Positions 24,248 through 33,279 of a stretch of DNA of 58,754 bases are shown here, piece after piece. Both the position numbers and the translations under genes were made by a program. Origin of the DNA: Halorussus salilacus (GTDB taxonomy: Archaea; Halobacteriota; Halobacteria; Halobacteriales; Haladaptataceae); contig NZ_CP099996.1 in NCBI RefSeq assembly GCF_024138125.1, positions 1 through 58,754 of the forward strand, in the 5' to 3' direction. The notes below the pieces were generated by a model. The model saw only the letters and a list, made by a program, of their open reading frames with translations, was not told where the DNA came from and ran no database searches. Every line of letters starts with the position of its first letter. Position 1 is the stretch's first letter.

Positions 24248-25336
24248 TCAAATCGCGTAATCGTACTGGTCCGGCCATCGCGTCTCCTCGTCGCGGCCGA
24301 GTTCTTCGGCGGCGTGATTCGCGAAGTAGGGGTCGCGGAGATGTTGGCGGCCGACGACGACAAGGTCTGCGCGCTCGTTGCGAATCAGCGCGTCAGCCTG
24401 CGCGGCTCCCGTGATGCTCCCGACGGACCCGACGGGGACTTCGCTCTCCTCGCGAATCACCTCCGCGAACGGGACCTGATAGCCGGGGCCCGTGTCGGGA
24501 AGGTCCTGAAGCGGCGTCAGCGCGCCCGCGCTCACGTCTATCAGATCGACACCGACTGCCGCGAGTTCGCGACACAGCTTCACCGACTGCTCGACGGTCC
24601 ACGAGTCGCCGTCGAGCCAGTCCGTCGCGGAGATGCGCACGAACAGCGGCTTGTCGTCCGGCCACACCTCGCGAACGGCTTCGGCCACCTCGACCGGGAG
24701 CCGAATCCGGTTCTCGAAGCTCCCGCCGTACGCGTCGGTCCGACGGTTCGTGTGTGGCGAGAGGAACTGGTGTAGCAGGTACCCGTGGGCGGCGTGCAGT
24801 TCGGCCACTTCGAACCCGGCGCTCAGCGCGTGCTCTGCGCCCGCGACGAATTCGTCGACGATACCCTGAACGTCGTCCTCGCTCAGAACGTCCGCCTCCG
24901 GCGGCTCGTCGTCGTAGGGCCACGGAACGTCGCTCGGCATCGGCGTCGGCCACCCGCCCTCGCTCGGCCGGAGCGGTTTGCCGCCGTCCCACGGGCGGGT
25001 CTTGCTGCCCTTCCGTCCGGCGTGCTGGAGCTGGATGCCGGGGACCGAGCCCTGAGACTTGATGAACTCGGTGGTCGGGCGCAACGCGTCGGCGTGCTCC
25101 TCGCTCCAGATTCCGAGGTCGTCGGGCGTGATCCGACCGCGCGGCGAGACCGCCGTCGCTTCGGTCATCACGAGTCCCGCGCCGCCGACCGCGCGACTCC
25201 CGAGGTGGACCATGTGCCAGTCGGTCGCGAGGCCGTCACGGCTCTCACACGAGTACATGCACATCGGCGACACCATCACGCGATTCGGTACGGTCGTCTC
25301 TCTGAAGGTTATCGGACTGAACAGGTCCTGTCCCAT
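24248..25336 (-). CDS. Old Yellow Enzyme family NADH:flavin oxidoreductase (YqjM type)
   Basis: FMN TIM-barrel ene-reductase of 362 residues. The N-terminal VMVSPMCMYSCESRDGLATD carries the Cys that tunes FMN in YqjM-type enzymes. The barrel has IQLQHAGRKGSK, then the strong AELHAAHGYLLHQFLSPHTN signature with the substrate-binding His pair, then AYGGSFENRIR and the phosphate-binding VGSVGSITGA plus VVVGRQHLRDP. Members reduce activated C=C bonds using NAD(P)H. In this neighbourhood it may reduce an unsaturated acid or a dehydro-amino acid derivative; no closer assignment is possible. Confidence 0.92.
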   Translation of the reverse strand: MGQDLFSPITFRETTVPNRVMVSPMCMYSCESRDGLATDWHMVHLGSRAVGGAGLVMTEATAVSPRGRITPDDLGIWSEEHADALRPTTEFIKSQGSVPGIQLQHAGRKGSKTRPWDGGKPLRPSEGGWPTPMPSDVPWPYDDEPPEADVLSEDDVQGIVDEFVAGAEHALSAGFEVAELHAAHGYLLHQFLSPHTNRRTDAYGGSFENRIRLPVEVAEAVREVWPDDKPLFVRISATDWLDGDSWTVEQSVKLCRELAAVGVDLIDVSAGALTPLQDLPDTGPGYQVPFAEVIREESEVPVGSVGSITGAAQADALIRNERADLVVVGRQHLRDPYFANHAAEELGRDEETRWPDQYDYAI

Positions 25337-25746
25337 ACGCGTGTCTGGGAGCCGTCTCGCGAAAGTGTTCTGGTTTCGTTCAGTTCCACCGCTTCACCCG
25401 CGCTTGTACGTCTCGACTGGGCTTCGGGAGAGAGACGACGGTAAGGACGCCCGTCTGCGGAGTCGACCGCGGTGATTTCTATCCGACGGGCGTTGCCCCT
25501 TGGATGACAGGTACCGGTCGCGCGATCCGCTCGATGGCACAAGTGAGTGGCTGTCGACTGTCCCCGCTCGTGTTAACGGGGGCCGGACTGTACGGCCCGG
25601 TAGCGTTCGAGCGAGTCGCCGAACCGGGGGTTGCAGTCGGACGGGGCACCATCCGACCGCGAGGCCCGCCGCGCGGACTCGAACCGCGCCGAACCGCACC
25701 TGCAGACGGGTAGCGTACTGCCAACGTTCCCACGGGGAATTCGTCG
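25337..25746. other. Intergenic stretch without a recognisable gene
   Basis: This lies between the OYE start and the M28 stop. Frames here lack haloarchaeal protein character. On the minus strand, bases 25666-25689 form a 5-bp stem with a TTCGAGT loop, like a tRNA T-arm, but no cloverleaf accompanies it. Confidence 0.45.
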
Positions 25747-27516
25747 CTATGCGACGAGTTCCCGCGCTCGACGGAGTTCGCCGATGACCGCGTTCGACTC
25801 GCGCTTCAACTGCACCTGCAGGAACTTCGCGTCGTCGCCTTCGAGCGCGTCGAACTTCTGGGCCGGAGCGAGCCGGGGCACCGGCTGGCGTCCGACCGCC
25901 GGGTCCTGCTCGAATTGGCCGTCCCGAACGAGGTTGAGCCGCGTCAGAATCCGTGACAGGCGCTTGATGGCGTCGTTCGCTTCGGCAGGTGAGGTCGCGC
26001 CTGACCCGACATCGGCATAGAACGATTCGAGTTCGGTTTCGAGAGAGTCGAGCTCGTCGAGAACGGGACCGAAGTCGAAGTGTTCCCCTGCGGCCTCGTC
26101 GTACTCGGCGACGGTCTCGCGGATGCTGGCGACGTTCCGAGCGTGGTCGAACGGCAGAACGTCGGCGTTGAGGACGCGGAGCAGACTCACCGCGTACAGC
26201 CGGATATCCCGGACCAGTTCGTCCTTCCCGGCCTTGTCGAGCGTGTCGGTCGAGACGTGCCACGCGTCCGAGTTTCCACCGCAACCGCCGACCTCGTGGT
26301 AGCCACGCTCCTCGCGCACGTCCGTCGGGATGTTCGACGAGAGCATGAAGAAGCCGGTGATTCCGAGATTGTCGAACGAGTAGTCGCCCGCCCGGAACGG
26401 GAAGTGCTCCTCGTAGGGCGCTCCCGTCACGTCCTCGATGGCGTCTGCGACGAGGGGATGGGCCTCGGGCGTCCAGCACGACATGTCGGTGTACTCGGTC
26501 GCGTCTTTCGCCCCCGGGCTATCCATGTTCACTTGCGCGACGCACCGCTCGTTGAGTTCCTGAGCGAACTCATCGGCGTACCACGTCGAGCCAGCGTAGC
26601 GCCCGGTCGAGTGAGCAGGCCACCACGCGATGCGGAGGTCGCGGTCGAGTTGGTCGCTGTGCTCGTCGAAGATTCGAGCGAGTTCGAGCAGTCCGGCGTC
26701 GCCGGTCGCGTTGTCCGTGATTCCGACGTACCACGAGTCGTAGTGGCCGTGTAGGAGGACGAAATCGTCGTTCTCGGGCGAAGACCCGCCCTCGATTCGC
26801 GCTTCGATGACCGGGCACTCGAACCAGTCGGTCGTCAGGTCGGTCTCCATCTCGAGTTTCAGCCCGTCGTCGGACTCCGCCCACTCGCGGAGCGTCTCGC
26901 CGTCCGGTTTGCTCACGTTCACGATGGGCACGTCGGGAATCTCGTCCTTCTCGTCGAGCCTCGGGGCCCCGCCCCAGATGGGCGTGGCGATACCGTTGTG
27001 CGGTTCGCTGTCGTGCTGGTGGATGGCGACGACGCCGATGGCACCCCGGTCTTCGAGGATACTGGTGGCGCGAATCGAGAGGCTACCTGCCGTCGTCAGC
27101 GCGATCTTCCCGTCGAGGTCGACGTCCTCGAAGTCGTTCTCCTCGGCGGAGCCCTCCGACAGGAGGTCGTCGCTCACCGACCCGACGTACACCACATCGC
27201 CACTGACCGTGGTCGAGGCGGCGAACGAGACGGTCTTGACGGGACCGGGTTCGAACTCCCTGTCCGGCGTTCGGATGGTCGCGTCGTGCGGTTGGCTGAT
27301 GTACAGCTCCGGGTCGTACCGCTCGTAGCTGACGCCGAACGATTCCAACCGGTTCGCGATGTACTCTGCGGCCTCCTCCTCCTCCTCGGTCCCCGACAGT
27401 CGTTCGAGACCGGAGAACTTCTCGAGGAGCGCCCACGGTTCGTCGATGGAGACGGCGTCCACTACCGAGCCTTCGAGGCTACTAAGCGCCTCACTATCGG
27501 CTACTGACTGGCTCAT
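25747..27516 (-). CDS. M28-family peptidase with PA domain, variant active site (paralogue)
   Basis: Protein of 589 residues, a paralogue of the peptidase at 15504-17246. In order it has a PA-type insert (IALTTAGSLSIRATSILEDR), the metal-site strand LHGHYDSWYVGITDNATGDA, the variant motif WWPAHSTGRYAGSTWYADEF where other M28 enzymes have Glu-Glu, NMDSPGAKDATEYTDMSCW and GGNSDAWHVSTDTLDKAGKD with the C-terminal His. No signal peptide is seen. The helical C-terminal 130 residues are poorly conserved between the two copies. Two copies flanking one catabolic cluster suggest complementary substrate ranges. Confidence 0.82.
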   Translation of the reverse strand: MSQSVADSEALSSLEGSVVDAVSIDEPWALLEKFSGLERLSGTEEEEEAAEYIANRLESFGVSYERYDPELYISQPHDATIRTPDREFEPGPVKTVSFAASTTVSGDVVYVGSVSDDLLSEGSAEENDFEDVDLDGKIALTTAGSLSIRATSILEDRGAIGVVAIHQHDSEPHNGIATPIWGGAPRLDEKDEIPDVPIVNVSKPDGETLREWAESDDGLKLEMETDLTTDWFECPVIEARIEGGSSPENDDFVLLHGHYDSWYVGITDNATGDAGLLELARIFDEHSDQLDRDLRIAWWPAHSTGRYAGSTWYADEFAQELNERCVAQVNMDSPGAKDATEYTDMSCWTPEAHPLVADAIEDVTGAPYEEHFPFRAGDYSFDNLGITGFFMLSSNIPTDVREERGYHEVGGCGGNSDAWHVSTDTLDKAGKDELVRDIRLYAVSLLRVLNADVLPFDHARNVASIRETVAEYDEAAGEHFDFGPVLDELDSLETELESFYADVGSGATSPAEANDAIKRLSRILTRLNLVRDGQFEQDPAVGRQPVPRLAPAQKFDALEGDDAKFLQVQLKRESNAVIGELRRARELVA

Positions 27517-27570
27517 ACAGGTGCTACTGTCTCACCGATTGGCAAAAACGTTTGCCTCGCGGTAGCATGT

Positions 27571-27603
27571 GGTACGTATATTACCCTCGTCTCCCATGGT
27601 AAT
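27571..27603 (+). promoter_or_regulatory. Promoter with short inverted repeats, zinc-type MDR gene
   Basis: GTATATTA (27576-27583) is a TATA-like element 24 bases before the ATG at 27607, which points to a leaderless transcript. ATTACC (27580-27585) and GGTAAT (27598-27603) form a 6-bp inverted repeat over the expected start of transcription, a possible operator. Confidence 0.45.
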
Positions 27604-27606
27604 CGT

Positions 27607-28641
27607 ATGCGAGCAGCGCATATTACCCAGTACGGATCACCAGACGAAGCGTTGGAAATTGCGACCGTCGACACTCCCGAACCCGGCCCCGAGGAGGTCC
27701 GGATTCAGGTCGAAGCGTGCGCGCTCAACCGACTCGATGTCTTTGCGCGGCTCGGCCATCCCGAAGACGAGGGCGACTTCCCGAGACGGACCGGTTGCGA
27801 CATCTCCGGCGTCGTCGATTCGGTCGGGCCGGACGTAACCGGGGTCGAGGAAGGCGAGTCGGTGATCGTCTACCCCGGAGTCACATGCGGAGAGTGCGAG
27901 TTCTGCCTCAACGGCGAGCACACGATGTGTCCCGAGTACCGTATCATCGGCGAGGACCTGCCCGGCGGGCTCGCCGAGTACCTTACCGTTCCAGCGTGGA
28001 ACGTCGAACCGAAGCCCGACGAGCTGGACTTCGTGTCCGCCGCGGCCTGGCCGATCACGTTCACGACCGCCTGGCGGATGCTGGTCACCACCGGGGGTCT
28101 CCGGCCAGCGGAGTCGGCGCTCGTACTCGGGGCAAGCGGCGGCGTCGGGAACGCCGCGCTCCAGATCGCCGAACGAATCGGTGCGACGGCGTACGCGACC
28201 ACGTCCAGCGACGAGAAAGCCGCCCGACTCGAAGAGTGGGCCGACGCCGTTATCGATTACACCGAAGCGCCCTTCGACGAAGCGGTCCGCGACCTCACAG
28301 ACGGACGCGGCGTGGACCTCGTGGCCGACCACGTCGGTCAGGAAACGTGGCAGACGAGCATCGACGCCCTAGCGATGGGCGGGCGGATGGTCATCTGCGG
28401 CGCGACCAGCGGTCCCGACCCTGACATCGATATCCGGTCGGTCTACCAGCGCCACCGCCAGATCCTCGGCGCGCCGATGGGGAACCGGCAGGATTTCCGG
28501 GACGCCCTCAAGTGGGTCGCTCGCGGGGAGGTCGAGCCTGTCATCGACCGGGTTCTCCCGCTCGATGACATCGCCGACGGCCATCGCCTCATCGAGGACC
28601 GGGAGGTCTTCGGCAAGGTCGTCGTCCGTCCCAACGAGTAG
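27607..28641 (+). CDS. MDR-family zinc-type alcohol dehydrogenase/quinone reductase-like protein
   Basis: Medium-chain dehydrogenase/reductase of 344 residues. The structural-zinc lobe is intact (CGECEFCLNGEHTMC, four Cys) and the Rossmann GASGGVGNAALQIAE motif is clear. The catalytic-zinc positions look altered: the usual GHE motif reads RTGCDISGVV, more like zinc-free quinone reductases. It is therefore a hybrid, either an alcohol dehydrogenase with an unusual site or an enoyl/quinone reductase that keeps the structural zinc. It is divergent from the second M28 gene. NADP(H) or NAD(H) preference is not assigned. Confidence 0.85.
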   Translation: MRAAHITQYGSPDEALEIATVDTPEPGPEEVRIQVEACALNRLDVFARLGHPEDEGDFPRRTGCDISGVVDSVGPDVTGVEEGESVIVYPGVTCGECEFCLNGEHTMCPEYRIIGEDLPGGLAEYLTVPAWNVEPKPDELDFVSAAAWPITFTTAWRMLVTTGGLRPAESALVLGASGGVGNAALQIAERIGATAYATTSSDEKAARLEEWADAVIDYTEAPFDEAVRDLTDGRGVDLVADHVGQETWQTSIDALAMGGRMVICGATSGPDPDIDIRSVYQRHRQILGAPMGNRQDFRDALKWVARGEVEPVIDRVLPLDDIADGHRLIEDREVFGKVVVRPNE

Positions 28642-28724
28642 CTCATCGACCGGATGCTGACGTGGGGTCCTCGCGGACTGCTCCCTCGCAAAAGCTTATG
28701 CCTTCGGGGTGAAAGGGTAGTCAC

Positions 28725-28952
28725 ATGAGCGTCTCGAATTCCGACCGTTCGATTACCGATACAGGGCAAGCGGGATTCCTCCTCGCGCTCACGGTCTGTT
28801 CGGTGTTGTTCGCGCTTGGCTTCTCCGTAATGATATTTGGACTGACGACCCCGTACCTCGTGACGACCGCGGACGTGGTCGGCGTCACCGCGACCGGGAT
28901 CGCGATGATCCTTCTCGGCAGTATGGGTTTCTACCGGCTTCTCAGCCCGTGA
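28725..28952 (+). CDS. Small membrane protein with two predicted helices
   Basis: A 75-residue hypothetical protein with helices at about residues 17-40 (FLLALTVCSVLFALGFSVMI) and 50-70 (VVGVTATGIAMILLGSMGFY). The N-terminus is short and polar. A TATA-like AAAGCTTATG lies about 35 bases before the start, so it probably has its own promoter. It converges on the ATPase gene of the peptide transporter with 39 bases between stops. I do not recognise the family. Confidence 0.65.
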   Translation: MSVSNSDRSITDTGQAGFLLALTVCSVLFALGFSVMIFGLTTPYLVTTADVVGVTATGIAMILLGSMGFYRLLSP

Positions 28953-28991
28953 AGCGGATGTTCTCACTCGCACTATAGAAGGGAGTGACGT

Positions 28992-31313
28992 TCACTCCTC
29001 CGAGTAGAGGTGGCACGCGACGTAGATACCGTCCACCTCGTGGTACTCCGGAACGTCGGTCTCGCACGGCGTCTCGAACGCGTCTTCGAGAAGAGCAAGC
29101 GCCTCGTCCGTTTCGCCGGTCGCGACGGCTTCGAGCGCCTCGTCGATGACGGCTTCAGCGTTCGGGTCGCGAAACTCCTCGAAGTACTCGGCTTTCAGCT
29201 GTTCTACGACCTCACCGTCGGCTCGTTCCCCAACTGCGTTCAGGCGTAGCCTGTCCGCCGCTAGGTCCTGTCTGAGGTCCATCACCGACCGGAACTGGCC
29301 CGGTTCGAACTCGAACTCCGCTGGCGGGATGACCTCGGGACATCTCGTATGGAACCGGCATCCCGTGGGCGGGTCGCGTGGTGAGGGCGTCTCGCCCGCG
29401 ATGCTCGCTCCTTTGCGGTCGACCGTCGGGTCGGGAACCGGTACGGAGTCGACCAGTGCCTTCGTATAGGGGTGTTTCGGGTCGTCCACGAGGTCGGCAG
29501 TCCGACCGAGTTCGACGAATTCACCGAGATACATCACGCCCGTCCGGTCGCAGACGTTCCGGACGAGGCTGATGTCGTGGCTGATGATACCGAACGTGAG
29601 GTCTCGCTCGACTCCGAGCCGTTCGAGAAGGTTGAGCACGTTGGCCCTGATACTCACGTCGAGCATCGACACCGGCTCGTCGGCGACGATGAACTCCGGG
29701 TCGACGACGAGCGCCCGTGCGATGGCGACCCGCTGGCGCTCGCCGCCCGACAGCTGGTCGGGGAACCGCCGGAGATACTCCTCGGCTGGCGACAGGCCGA
29801 CGTCTTCGAGGACCCTCTCAGCGTAGTCGACCTGCTCGGAGTACGAGTCCACCTCACCGAGTATGGACAGGGGTTCGAGCAGCGTCTGCTGGACGGTGAG
29901 TCGTGGATTCAGGCTCTCGAAGGGGTCCTGGAAGATGACCTGCGCGTCGCGACGGAACGCGTGTTCGTCGCCGCGGTCGATGGCCGTCAGGTCGGTGCCG
30001 TCGAACCGTATCGACCCGTCTGTCGGCTCGATGAGTTTGAGGAGAAGCCGCCCGAGCGTCGACTTACCACTGCCCGACTCACCGACGATACCGAAGAACT
30101 CGCCCCGGTTGACGGTGAAGTCCACGTCGTCGACGGCCCTCACCGGTTCGGGTTCGCGTCCGAGGAGGGTGTCGACTAAACTCCTGTCGTTGTCGAAGTA
30201 CTTCCGAAGCCCCTCGACCTCGACGAGCGGTTCGTCGGTCGGGGTGCGAGCGTCGGCGAGACTCTCCGCACCGCCCCACTTCGCGGGGTCGGTCGCCTCT
30301 TCGCGGATGCGCTCGATGTCGTCGACGTAGTGGCACTTCGAGACGTGACCGGTACCTCCCGGTGCCTCCTGAAGGTCCGGTTCCACCTCGGCGCACTCCT
30401 CGGTCGCGAACGGGCACCGGTCGCGGAACACGCATCCCGACGGTTGGTTCGTCGGGTCGGGAGCCGTTCCCGGGATGGAGACGAGTTCCTTGTCGGCGTC
30501 GTCGACGCTCGGGAACGAGTTCTTGAGCCCGAGCGTGTAGGGGTTCGCGGAGTCGACGAACACGTCTTCGACGCGTCCCCGTTCCATGACCTCTCCGGCG
30601 TACATCACCGCGATGTCGTCGCATATCTCGGCCATCACGCCGATGTCGTGACTGATGACCAGCACAGAGAGGTCGAACTCCTCCTGAATCGATGCGAGTT
30701 CGTCGAGGATCTCGTCCTGAACGACCACGTCGAGGGCAGTCGTCGGCTCGTCGGCCACCAGTAGGTCGGGGTCACAGGAGATGGCCATCGCGATGACGGC
30801 CCGCTGGAGCATCCCGCCCGAGAACTCGTGTGGGTAGTCGTTCATCCGTGACGGGTCGAGACCGACTCGGTCGAACAGGTCCTCGGCGTGGGCCCGCGCC
30901 GCCTCGCGCGAGCGGTCCGTGTGGAGGCAGATCACGTCGACGATCTGGGAGCCGACAGTCTCGACGGGGTTGAGCGCGTTCATCACGTTCTGCGGGATCA
31001 TGGCGACCTCTGACCACCGGACGGCACGGAGTTCGGCGTCCGACAGCGTCGTCAGGTCGCGTCCGTTGAGTTCGACTTGCCCGCCGGTGACTTCGCCGTT
31101 GTCGTCGAGTAGCCCGATGAGCGCTCGCATCGCGGTCGTCTTCCCACAGCCGGACTCGCCGACGATGCCGAACGTCTTCCCGCGCTCGACGGTGAAGCTC
31201 GCGTCCCTGACCGCCGGGACGTCGGGCTCATCACCCATTCTGTACGTTACTGATAAGTCCTCCACTTCCAGGACCGTCTCGGTCGCTTCGACGGACGACG
31301 GAATCGTACTCAT
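28992..31313 (-). CDS. Fused double ATP-binding protein of a di/oligopeptide ABC transporter
   Basis: A 773-residue protein combining DppD/OppD and DppF/OppF in one chain. The first ATPase has GESGCGKTT (about residue 56), [15 protein letters not shown] and the OppD-type Cys motif [15 protein letters not shown], which in relatives binds an iron-sulfur cluster or metal. The second has [25 protein letters not shown] and a second Cys motif, [12 protein letters not shown] further 95 residues of acidic, helical sequence end the protein. It is last in the leftward operon, 4 bases from the upstream permease. It powers import through the permeases at 31317 and 32261. Confidence 0.93.
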   Translation of the reverse strand: MSTIPSSVEATETVLEVEDLSVTYRMGDEPDVPAVRDASFTVERGKTFGIVGESGCGKTTAMRALIGLLDDNGEVTGGQVELNGRDLTTLSDAELRAVRWSEVAMIPQNVMNALNPVETVGSQIVDVICLHTDRSREAARAHAEDLFDRVGLDPSRMNDYPHEFSGGMLQRAVIAMAISCDPDLLVADEPTTALDVVVQDEILDELASIQEEFDLSVLVISHDIGVMAEICDDIAVMYAGEVMERGRVEDVFVDSANPYTLGLKNSFPSVDDADKELVSIPGTAPDPTNQPSGCVFRDRCPFATEECAEVEPDLQEAPGGTGHVSKCHYVDDIERIREEATDPAKWGGAESLADARTPTDEPLVEVEGLRKYFDNDRSLVDTLLGREPEPVRAVDDVDFTVNRGEFFGIVGESGSGKSTLGRLLLKLIEPTDGSIRFDGTDLTAIDRGDEHAFRRDAQVIFQDPFESLNPRLTVQQTLLEPLSILGEVDSYSEQVDYAERVLEDVGLSPAEEYLRRFPDQLSGGERQRVAIARALVVDPEFIVADEPVSMLDVSIRANVLNLLERLGVERDLTFGIISHDISLVRNVCDRTGVMYLGEFVELGRTADLVDDPKHPYTKALVDSVPVPDPTVDRKGASIAGETPSPRDPPTGCRFHTRCPEVIPPAEFEFEPGQFRSVMDLRQDLAADRLRLNAVGERADGEVVEQLKAEYFEEFRDPNAEAVIDEALEAVATGETDEALALLEDAFETPCETDVPEYHEVDGIYVACHLYSEE

Positions 31314-31316
31314 GCG

Positions 31317-32261
31317 TTATCGACCTCCGGGGTTCATGACGTCTTCGAGGCTGTATCCGATGAAGTAGAACGACGCGGCCAATAGCGCGATCATCACACC
31401 CGGCGGGATGAGCCACCACGGTGCGGTGTACACGTAGCCCTCGACCTGTATCCACTGGAGCATCGTCCCCCACGAGATGTCCGTGAAGTCCGCGAGCCCG
31501 AGGAACGCGAGACTCGCCTGAATAAGGATGGCGAACGCCGCGTCCTGGGCGAGGTAGACGAACCCGATGGGGAGGATGTTGGGGACGATGTGGCGGCCCA
31601 TGATGCGGAGGTCGGACGCACCGCTCGCGCGCGCCGCCTCGACGAACGGCCGCTCGGACAGCGACATCACCTGCCCGCGGATGACGATTGCGTTGTTCAA
31701 CCACGATTTGACGACGATGGCGAGGATGATGTTCGTTGTCGTCACGCCGCGAACGAACACGAGCACGATGACCAGCGGGAGGAACGGCAGGCCGTACATC
31801 ACGTCGATGATCCGCTGGATGCCCTCGTCTATCTTGGTGTCGCTGTAGTAGCCGCTCACGATGCCCACAGGGACGCCGACCAGTGACGATAGCAGGCCAG
31901 CGGCGAGTCCGATGTAGAGGGCGGTCCGGCTCCCGTAGATGAGTTGCGTCAGGATACCGTGACCCATGCTATCAGTTCCCAGTGGCGCGAAGAACGGGTC
32001 GCCGAACACTGGCGGGTGTGGGAGCGAACTCGCCTGATCGAACGAGGGGTTGCCGCCATACGCTTGCCAGTCGAGCGAGTGCGGTGCGAGGTACGGGGCG
32101 AACACCGCCGTGAAGCCGATGGCCGCGAGGATGAACAGCCCGACGAGTCCCAGAGGCGACTCGGTGAACTGGTCCCAGGTCCGCCGCAGGCCGATGAGCC
32201 ACGGGGTCATCCGGTCTCGGAAGCGGTCGAGCCGTGAATCAGTCGCGTCACTCGTCGCCAT
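31317..32261 (-). CDS. dppC: Peptide ABC transporter permease, DppC type
   Basis: Permease of 314 residues with six predicted helices. A soluble N-terminal stretch precedes helix 1 (LGLVGLFILAAIGFTAVFAP), as in DppC/OppC. The EAA loop that contacts the ATPase is visible as EAARASGASDLRIMGRHIVP. It overlaps the upstream permease gene by one base and is followed 4 bases later by the fused ATPase, so the three are certainly co-transcribed. Substrate range (di- or oligopeptides, or related amides) cannot be told from the permease. Confidence 0.92.
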   Translation of the reverse strand: MATSDATDSRLDRFRDRMTPWLIGLRRTWDQFTESPLGLVGLFILAAIGFTAVFAPYLAPHSLDWQAYGGNPSFDQASSLPHPPVFGDPFFAPLGTDSMGHGILTQLIYGSRTALYIGLAAGLLSSLVGVPVGIVSGYYSDTKIDEGIQRIIDVMYGLPFLPLVIVLVFVRGVTTTNIILAIVVKSWLNNAIVIRGQVMSLSERPFVEAARASGASDLRIMGRHIVPNILPIGFVYLAQDAAFAILIQASLAFLGLADFTDISWGTMLQWIQVEGYVYTAPWWLIPPGVMIALLAASFYFIGYSLEDVMNPGGR

Positions 32262-33247
32262 CAGTCGGTCCCTCCGAACTCTATCCGCGGGTCGATGTAT
32301 GTGTACACGATGTCAGTGACGAACCGCAACACTACGATGAGCACGCCGAGCGTGTAGAACGCCGCGAGCGCGGTCGGGAGGTCCTTCTCGAAGACGGCAT
32401 CGACGAGTAGTTCGCCGATGCCCGGCCACGAGAACACAGTCTCTACGATGACGCTCCCGTCTATCATGAACGCGATACCGATGATCGCCTGCGTGACGAC
32501 GGGGATGAGCGCGTTTCGCGCGCCGAACTTGGTCATCACCGTCGATTCGGGGTATCCCTGCGCCCGCGCGAAGTCGATGTAGTCGGCGTCGACGACGTCT
32601 TGCATCGTCGTTCGCATGATCAGCATCGGGCCAGCCCAGCCGATGAGCGCGAGCGAGAGTACCGGTAGCGTCAGATGCAGGACGAGTTTGGTGACGGCCT
32701 CGAACCATGTGAACTCGTTGACGTACGGCGGAAGCATCTGACCCGACGGCAACACGTTCAGCTCGTAGGCGAACACGCCGATGAGTATCCATCCGAGCCA
32801 GAAAAACGGGATGCTGTAGAGGGTCAGTCCGGCGACGAATCCGCCGAGTTCGACCTTACTGCCCCGCTTCCACCCGAAGTACGTCCCAAGTATCGTCCCG
32901 ATGCTGTACTGCAAGATGAATGCGGGAACGAACAGGATGAGCGTGGGGAACAGTCGCTCGAGGATGCGCTCGTTCACTGGTTCGAGCGTCGAAACCGACG
33001 TTCCGAAATCGAACACGAGGTAGTTTCGGATGAAATCGACGTACTGTTGCCAGAGCGGTTCGTTCAGTCCAAACTGTCCCTCGAGACGCTGTATCTGCTC
33101 GGACGTCATGCTGGGCCCGACGAGCGAGTCGATTGGACTCCCCGGCATCGCGTGCAGGAGCCCGAACAGCAGGGTCGCCAGCGCGTAAATAGTGACGCAG
33201 CTTATGAGTAGCCGTCGGAGGACGTATCGTCCAGTTAGCCGTGCCAT
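32261..33247 (-). CDS. dppB: Peptide ABC transporter permease, DppB type
   Basis: Permease of 328 residues. The N-terminal helix and RRLLISCVTIYALATLLFGL, then MPGSPIDSL, match DppB/OppB. The EAA-type loop DFARAQGYPESTVMTKFGAR lies before the last helices. It sits between the binding protein (33 bases upstream) and DppC (one-base overlap). Together the two permeases would form the membrane channel of the importer. Confidence 0.92.
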   Translation of the reverse strand: MARLTGRYVLRRLLISCVTIYALATLLFGLLHAMPGSPIDSLVGPSMTSEQIQRLEGQFGLNEPLWQQYVDFIRNYLVFDFGTSVSTLEPVNERILERLFPTLILFVPAFILQYSIGTILGTYFGWKRGSKVELGGFVAGLTLYSIPFFWLGWILIGVFAYELNVLPSGQMLPPYVNEFTWFEAVTKLVLHLTLPVLSLALIGWAGPMLIMRTTMQDVVDADYIDFARAQGYPESTVMTKFGARNALIPVVTQAIIGIAFMIDGSVIVETVFSWPGIGELLVDAVFEKDLPTALAAFYTLGVLIVVLRFVTDIVYTYIDPRIEFGGTD

Positions 33248-33279
33248 GGAGTGTGATGGGGAGATTAGTTACTCGGTTA

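Noticed and set aside
25666-25689. tRNA T-arm-like stem-loop (TTCGAGT loop) on the minus strand
   Set aside because: No anticodon arm, D-arm or acceptor pairing is found within the needed distance; it may be chance in GC-rich DNA.
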